Positions 5,664-9,364 of a stretch of 9,364 nt of DNA are shown one piece after another (the stretch's first letter is position 1; each line of letters starts with the position of its first letter). Source of the DNA: an uncultured Clostridiaceae bacterium (lineage in GTDB: Bacteria > Bacillota > Clostridia > Lachnospirales > Lachnospiraceae); assembly GCA_947175375.1 (NCBI GenBank), contig CAMWMT010000067.1, positions 1 through 9,364 of the forward strand, written 5' to 3'. Position numbers and translations under genes: made by a program. The notes under the pieces are model-generated. The model ran no database searches, was not told the origin of the DNA, and saw only the letters and a list, made by a program, of their open reading frames with translations.

Positions 5664-7022
5664 ATGAACAGTCAAAACAAAAAAATGGAACTGCTTGGCA
5701 GTACATCTATTCCAAAAGCACTTTTAGCTATGGGCATCCCTGCTATGATTGGTATGCTGGTAAACGCTTTCTATAATCTTGTTGATGCTTATTTTGTCGG
5801 AGGCTTAGGGGAAAGACAGATGGGGGCCATCACTGTGGTCTATCCACTCGGACAGGTCGTTGTTGGTCTTGGCCTGTTGTTCGGCAATGGAGCTGCTTCC
5901 TGCATTTCCCGATCGTTAGGCCACGGGGATAAAGAAAATGCGGACAAGGTTGCAAGCACCGCTTTATACAGCAGCATATCCGTCGGAGCAGTCATCATTC
6001 TGATTTCAATGATGTACCTGCATCCTGTCTTAAAACTCTTAGGGGCGACCGACAGTATCCTTCCGTATGCCGCCACTTACGCACGCATCTACATTGTTTC
6101 CTGCATTTTTAATGTGTTCAATGTCACCATGAATAATATCGTGACAAGCGAAGGAGCTGCAAGAACAACCATGTGTGCTTTACTCATGGGAGCTATGCTC
6201 AATATCGCTTTAGACCCGCTGTTTATCTATATATTAGACTTAGGTGTGGCAGGGGCAGCCATAGCAACGGCAATCTCACAAATCATTTCTACCTGTGTTT
6301 ATTTGATTTATATCCTGCAGAAGAACAGTGTGTTTCACTTTCGGATCAAGGACTGTACATACACAAAAGAAATCATGTTCGGAATTTTCAAAATCGGCGT
6401 TCCAACACTGGTATTCCAGATATTAACGAGTGTTTCCATTTCCCTGATCAACAATGCTGCAGGCGATTATGGAGATTCGGCGATCGCAGGCATGGGAGTT
6501 GTTACCCGTCTGATCTCTATGGGCAGTCTGTCTGTATTCGGATTTATCAAAGGTTTTCAGCCCATTGCGGGATATAGCTACGGAGCAAAGAACTATGACC
6601 GCCTGCGTGAAGCTATCAAAACTTCCATCCTTTGGTCTACGATTTTCTGTGTGATCTTTGGCCTGATACTGGCTCTGTTCCCCGTGGCTGTTGTTTCTCA
6701 ATTTACAAAAGATGATGCTGAGATGATTCGCATCGGAGCAGCAGCTTTAAGAGCAAACGGCATTACGATCATGCTCTTTGGATTTTATACCGTATATTCC
6801 TCTCTTTTCCTCGCTTTGGGAAAAGGCAGGGAGGGATTCATCCTCGGAGCCTGCAGGCAGGGGATCTGTTTCATCCCTGTTATCCTTCTTCTGCCTGTGA
6901 TCTGGGGACTCAATGGAATTTTGTATGCTCAGCCGATTGCCGATGTGCTTTCCGCAATCATAACAGTATTTATGGCAATACCGCTTCATAAAAAACTAAA
7001 TGAACACAGAAACAGACAATGA
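5664..7022 (+). CDS. MATE-family efflux transporter under PadR control
   Basis: This 452-residue membrane protein is a second MATE exporter, with two repeated halves and about 12 hydrophobic segments. Typical stretches are VNAFYNLVDAYFVGGLGE in helix 1, LLFGNGAASCISRSLGHGDK after helix 2-3, NIALDPLFIYILDLGVAGAA in the middle and GFIKGFQPIAGYSYGAKNYD in the second half. AAGGAG lies 7 nt before the ATG. It is divergent from padR, and its promoter overlaps the ACTATA operator array, so it should be induced when PadR is released by its ligand. It differs clearly from the other MATE protein of the window, so they probably handle different substrates or signals. No convincing terminator is seen after it; a weak TGATC/GATCA repeat lies at 7020-7040. 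Confidence 0.94.
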   Translation: MNSQNKKMELLGSTSIPKALLAMGIPAMIGMLVNAFYNLVDAYFVGGLGERQMGAITVVYPLGQVVVGLGLLFGNGAASCISRSLGHGDKENADKVASTALYSSISVGAVIILISMMYLHPVLKLLGATDSILPYAATYARIYIVSCIFNVFNVTMNNIVTSEGAARTTMCALLMGAMLNIALDPLFIYILDLGVAGAAIATAISQIISTCVYLIYILQKNSVFHFRIKDCTYTKEIMFGIFKIGVPTLVFQILTSVSISLINNAAGDYGDSAIAGMGVVTRLISMGSLSVFGFIKGFQPIAGYSYGAKNYDRLREAIKTSILWSTIFCVIFGLILALFPVAVVSQFTKDDAEMIRIGAAALRANGITIMLFGFYTVYSSLFLALGKGREGFILGACRQGICFIPVILLLPVIWGLNGILYAQPIADVLSAIITVFMAIPLHKKLNEHRNRQ

Positions 7023-7044
7023 TCCATAACTCTCAGATCAAGTC

Positions 7045-7073
7045 TTGACATAAATATAAATTTGCACTACAAT
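7045..7073 (+). promoter_or_regulatory. Sigma-A promoter of the thiamine salvage operon
   Basis: TTGACA (7045-7050) and TACAAT (7068-7073) are 17 bp apart, a near-consensus promoter. The start near 7080 places the riboswitch at the very 5' end of the transcript. Confidence 0.85.
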
Positions 7074-7087
7074 TATAATCACAAAAT

Positions 7088-7175
7088 AACAGGGGAGCTT
7101 GTGTGACAGGCTGAGAGGAAGGTAAACCTTCGACCCTTGAACCTGATGCGGATAATGCCGTCGGAGGAAGTCATA
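7088..7175 (+). promoter_or_regulatory. TPP riboswitch (THI box)
   Basis: All conserved blocks of the thiamine pyrophosphate aptamer are in order: GGGGAGC (7092-7098), GGCTGAGAGG (7109-7118), a P3 stem AAGGTAAACCTT (7119-7130), ACCCTTGAACCTGATG (7133-7148), GGATAATGCCG (7150-7160) and CGGAGGAAG (7162-7170). Bound TPP stabilises the fold and lets the downstream terminator form, shutting off thiW-thiM-thiE when thiamine is plentiful. Exact ends are approximate. Confidence 0.96.
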
Positions 7176-7198
7176 GGATTGGATACTATATTTTTTCG

Positions 7199-7232
7199 GA
7201 GAGCGCCGCATCAAAGCGCTCTCTGTTTTTTT
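7199..7232 (+). terminator. Intrinsic terminator, expression platform of the TPP riboswitch
   Basis: GAGAGCGC (7199-7206) pairs perfectly with GCGCTCTC (7216-7223) around a 9-nt loop, and a run of seven T follows (7226-7232). It lies 24 nt after the aptamer, where a transcription-terminating platform is expected. Confidence 0.93.
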
Positions 7233-7428
7233 GTTGAAAATTTTGCGAAAGGATGTGAGAATGGCACCCGCGGTCAGTCCGCGGCGGGTTGAGGGGGAGC
7301 GCCCTGAACCTTGTATGACAGCGATGGGAACCCGTGTTTCGGGGTGAGAGGAGAAAAAGGATTCTCGACCGAACAAAGTGATTTGCGAAAAGCAAAGCTT
7401 TGACAAAGTACGAAAAGAGGAAGTTCAA
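7233..7428 (+). other. GC-rich structured spacer between the riboswitch terminator and thiW
   Basis: This leader of nearly 200 nt is longer than a normal platform-to-gene gap. Positions 7261-7320 contain 40 G or C in 60 bases, far above the flanks. It holds a CCGCGG-TCAGT-CCGCGG hairpin (7268-7284), an ACCC/GGGT hairpin (7330-7345) and TTTGC/GCAAA (7382-7396). A 28-codon ORF (7261-7347, starting MAPAVSPRRVEGERPE) has AAAGGA 7 nt upstream, but I recognise no family. It may be an inserted structured RNA, a mobile-element remnant or a second regulatory leader. Confidence 0.5.
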
Positions 7429-8163
7429 ATGAAGGATTCAAAAAGTTTGGTAAAGATGACTGTACTCTCCATGCTCATTGCCCTCGGCGTTGTTATATCA
7501 CCGATCCTGAGAGTAGAGGGGATGTGTCCCATGGCACATTTTATCAATATCGTATGTTCTGTATTCCTTGGACCATGGTATTCGCTTCTCTGCGCGACGC
7601 TGATCGGTATCATTCGGATGGTAATGATGGGAATACCGCCGCTCGCATTGACAGGAGCAGTCTTTGGGGCTTTTTTATCTGGAGCCTTTTATCGATTTTC
7701 CAAGGGAAAGATCATCTGCGCAGTCCTGGGCGAAATGATAGGAACAGGCATCATCGGAGCCCTGGTCTCGTATCCGGTCATGACATTGCTATGGGGAAAA
7801 GAAGGGCTGACATGGCTGTTTTATGTTCCGTCCTTTCTCTGCGGCACTCTGATCGGAGGCAGCATTGCTTATGTATTTCTGCGTAAGTTTGCCGCAAACG
7901 GAATGCTTTCGCATATCCAGACGACACTTGGCTCAAACAGCTATACGGACCAGAGCAGCCTTATGTCCAACACCATTACCATTGCGGCATTTGGCGCAAT
8001 CTCCTTTGTGATCATTGAAATTGTGAGCGATTTGTTCCAATTAACTTCAGATGTATGGTCTTATCTGGCTTATGCATCGCTGGGAGTATTTGCCGTAGCT
8101 GCAGTGGTCTATTACATTATCAATGTTAGAAAGGCGAAGAAATTTAATGCTGACAATCAATGA
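7429..8163 (+). CDS. thiW: ThiW, thiazole-specific S component of an ECF transporter
   Basis: This 244-residue membrane protein binds and imports hydroxyethylthiazole, together with EcfA ATPases and EcfT encoded elsewhere. The ThiW signature lies near the N-terminus: LIALGVVISPILRVEG, then MAHFINIVCSVFLGPWYS and IGIIRMVMMGIPPLALTGAVFGAFLSG. The normal ThiW core is about 160-170 residues; here about 70 extra residues follow, with two more hydrophobic segments (about 181-202 and 211-232) and a basic end. I chose the ATG at 7429, with GAGG 8 nt before it; an in-frame GTG at 7378 would add 17 polar residues and has no ribosome binding site. The gene follows the TPP riboswitch and overlaps thiM by 17 bp, which firmly places it in thiamine salvage. 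Confidence 0.92.
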   Translation: MKDSKSLVKMTVLSMLIALGVVISPILRVEGMCPMAHFINIVCSVFLGPWYSLLCATLIGIIRMVMMGIPPLALTGAVFGAFLSGAFYRFSKGKIICAVLGEMIGTGIIGALVSYPVMTLLWGKEGLTWLFYVPSFLCGTLIGGSIAYVFLRKFAANGMLSHIQTTLGSNSYTDQSSLMSNTITIAAFGAISFVIIEIVSDLFQLTSDVWSYLAYASLGVFAVAAVVYYIINVRKAKKFNADNQ

Positions 8164-8956
8164 AATTCGTGAATCTGTAAAGGAACGGTGCCCGCTCATA
8201 CATTGTATCACGAACCCGATTTCCATAACCCAGTGCGCTAATGCAGTGCTTGCCACCGGCTCCCGTCCGATCATGGCAGAACATCCAAAAGAAGTCGGGG
8301 AGATTACAGCGACTGCAGACGCGTTGATGATCAACCTGGGCAATCTTACGGATGTACGAATGGAAGCCATGAGAATATCAGCCAAAACCGCAAAAAGTCG
8401 AAGCATTCCTGTGATTTTGGATGCGGTAGGCATAGCCTGCTCCGGACTGCGTCAGACTTTTTCCCACGAGCTGACAGACATCGTTATGCCAACGGTCATC
8501 AAAGGGAATTATTCTGAAATAAATGCGCTGTATCATCCGTCATACAGATCGTCCGGTGTGGATACGGATATCTCACTGAGCAGGGAAAAAATCAGTATGA
8601 CTGCGGTAAGGCTTGCCCAGACGTGTCATACGATCATCCTTGCCAGTGGAAAGGTGGATATCATTACGGACGGCAAACGGCTTGTGTATATGAAAAACGG
8701 CGTAAAACAACTTTCTGCCGTAACAGGAACCGGTTGTATGCTTGGCGCACTTTGTGCCGCGTACCTGTCGGTACAGCCTGACATCCATGCTGCGATAACC
8801 GCCTGCGCGATACTTGGAATCTGCGGTCAGCTTTCCAAGAGCAAGAAAGGAAACGGAACCTTTCTGGTAAATCTTTTAGACGCTCTTTCTACGGTGAATG
8901 ATAGAGATATAGAGACGTTTCTGGATATGGAGGAAATTAGAATTGAAGATATTTGA
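8147..8956 (+). CDS. thiM: Hydroxyethylthiazole kinase
   Basis: This 269-residue cytoplasmic kinase phosphorylates 4-methyl-5-(2-hydroxyethyl)thiazole with ATP, the salvage route to the thiazole half of thiamine. Family features are IHCITNPISITQCANAVLATG at the N-terminus (substrate site), IKGNYSEINAL (119-128, with the Glu of the metal site) and AVTGTGCMLGAL with the catalytic Cys197. The usual LDPVG motif reads LDAVG (91-95), a small deviation. The start is ATG at 8147, giving the family N-terminus MLTINEIRES; a more upstream ATG at 8123 lies in thiW and adds eight unsupported residues. It overlaps thiW by 17 bp and thiE by 14 bp, so the three are translated as one coupled unit. Confidence 0.96.
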   Translation: MLTINEIRESVKERCPLIHCITNPISITQCANAVLATGSRPIMAEHPKEVGEITATADALMINLGNLTDVRMEAMRISAKTAKSRSIPVILDAVGIACSGLRQTFSHELTDIVMPTVIKGNYSEINALYHPSYRSSGVDTDISLSREKISMTAVRLAQTCHTIILASGKVDIITDGKRLVYMKNGVKQLSAVTGTGCMLGALCAAYLSVQPDIHAAITACAILGICGQLSKSKKGNGTFLVNLLDALSTVNDRDIETFLDMEEIRIEDI

Positions 8957-9364
8957 CCTTACCCTTTATTTTATTACAGACAGTACAGGCTTCAGTGAAG
9001 AAGAATTCTTATATCGCACGGAAGAAGCATTGAAGGGCGGAGCAACCCTTTTGCAGCTTCGTGAAAAGGACAAGTCAACCCGGGAGTACATTGCTCTTGC
9101 GGAAAAGGTTCATGAAATCACAAAGCGATACCATGTGCCGTTGATCATTGATGACCGTATTGATGTTGCGCTTGCAACAGGAGCGGAAGGAGTCCATCTG
9201 GGACAAAGTGATATGCCGATTGCAGCCGCACGCAGAATTCTTGGTCAGGATTCTATCATCGGCGCTACCGCCAAGACCGTCCCGCAGGCCCTTGAAGCCT
9301 GTGAACAGGGCGCTGATTATCTCGGCGTGGGCGCAATCTATCCCACCACCACAAAGGTAAAGAC
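8943..9364 (+). CDS. thiE: Thiamine phosphate synthase, 5' part (runs off the window)
   Basis: The visible 140 codons encode the N-terminal two thirds of ThiE, which joins hydroxyethylthiazole phosphate to hydroxymethylpyrimidine pyrophosphate to give thiamine phosphate. It is a TIM barrel with LTLYFITDSTG (first strand), ATLLQLREKD (pyrimidine/diphosphate site), PLIIDDRIDVALATGAEGVH, HLGQSDMP, IIGATAKT and YLGVGAIYPTTTK in order. The only sensible start is TTG at 8943: GGAGG (8929-8933) lies 9 nt upstream and the protein then begins at the usual family position. The start lies 14 bp inside thiM. The 3' end is beyond the window; thiD or more ThiE sequence would follow. Confidence 0.95.
   Translation, partial: MKIFDLTLYFITDSTGFSEEEFLYRTEEALKGGATLLQLREKDKSTREYIALAEKVHEITKRYHVPLIIDDRIDVALATGAEGVHLGQSDMPIAAARRILGQDSIIGATAKTVPQALEACEQGADYLGVGAIYPTTTKVK

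Noticed and set aside
7378..7428. Upstream GTG start for thiW
   Set aside because: It adds 17 polar residues with no ribosome binding site; the ATG at 7429 has one and fits the family length at the N-terminus.
8123..8146. Upstream ATG start for thiM
   Set aside because: It lies deeper inside thiW and adds eight residues foreign to the family; MLTINEIRES from 8147 fits ThiM.
1..9364. CRISPR array, tRNA or rRNA genes
   Set aside because: I saw no regularly spaced direct repeats and no tRNA or rRNA signature on either strand.

Overview
The window looks like a chromosomal or accessory segment of a Clostridia bacterium, most likely Lachnospiraceae-like. The reasons are the AT-rich intergenic regions, strong AAGGAGG ribosome binding sites, MepA-type MATE exporters, a ThiW-type ECF thiazole transporter and a TPP riboswitch with an intrinsic terminator. 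This assignment is an inference; no taxonomic marker gene is present.

Region 1 (1-2340, minus strand) is the unusual part. A 437-residue TnpB-family protein (23-1336) keeps its zinc ribbon, but all three acidic residues of the RuvC site are replaced (Ser256, Val340, Lys419), so it should be nuclease-dead. Behind it lies an intact small serine recombinase of Hin/resolvase architecture (1589-2203). The 252 bp between them hold two 26-bp Hin-like dyad sites (1430-1455 and 1558-1583). Their four arms fit one 12-bp consensus, and their central dinucleotides (GT and AC) are in inverted orientation, as expected for a short invertible segment. The best promoter I can find in that segment (1501-1529) currently points away from tnpB; inversion would point it at tnpB. 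The working hypothesis is a phase-variable, possibly RNA-guided, TnpB-like repressor switched by its neighbouring recombinase. The 3' side of tnpB, where a guide RNA would lie, is cut off by the window edge.

Region 2 (2560-7022) is a multidrug-export cluster. On the minus strand, a PadR regulator (5014-5541) is followed by an AraC-GNAT fusion regulator (3960-4925) that overlaps a MATE exporter (2660-4000, GTG start), which ends in an intrinsic terminator. Divergent from padR is a second MATE exporter (5664-7022). The divergent promoters overlap an array of ACTATA/TATAGT operator half-sites, a good candidate for PadR control of both directions.

Region 3 (7045-9364, plus strand) is a thiamine salvage operon: sigma-A promoter, TPP riboswitch, intrinsic terminator, an unexplained GC-rich structured spacer, then thiW, thiM and thiE (the last running off the window), all overlapping head to tail. 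ThiW would import the thiazole alcohol, ThiM phosphorylates it and ThiE couples it to the pyrimidine to make thiamine phosphate.
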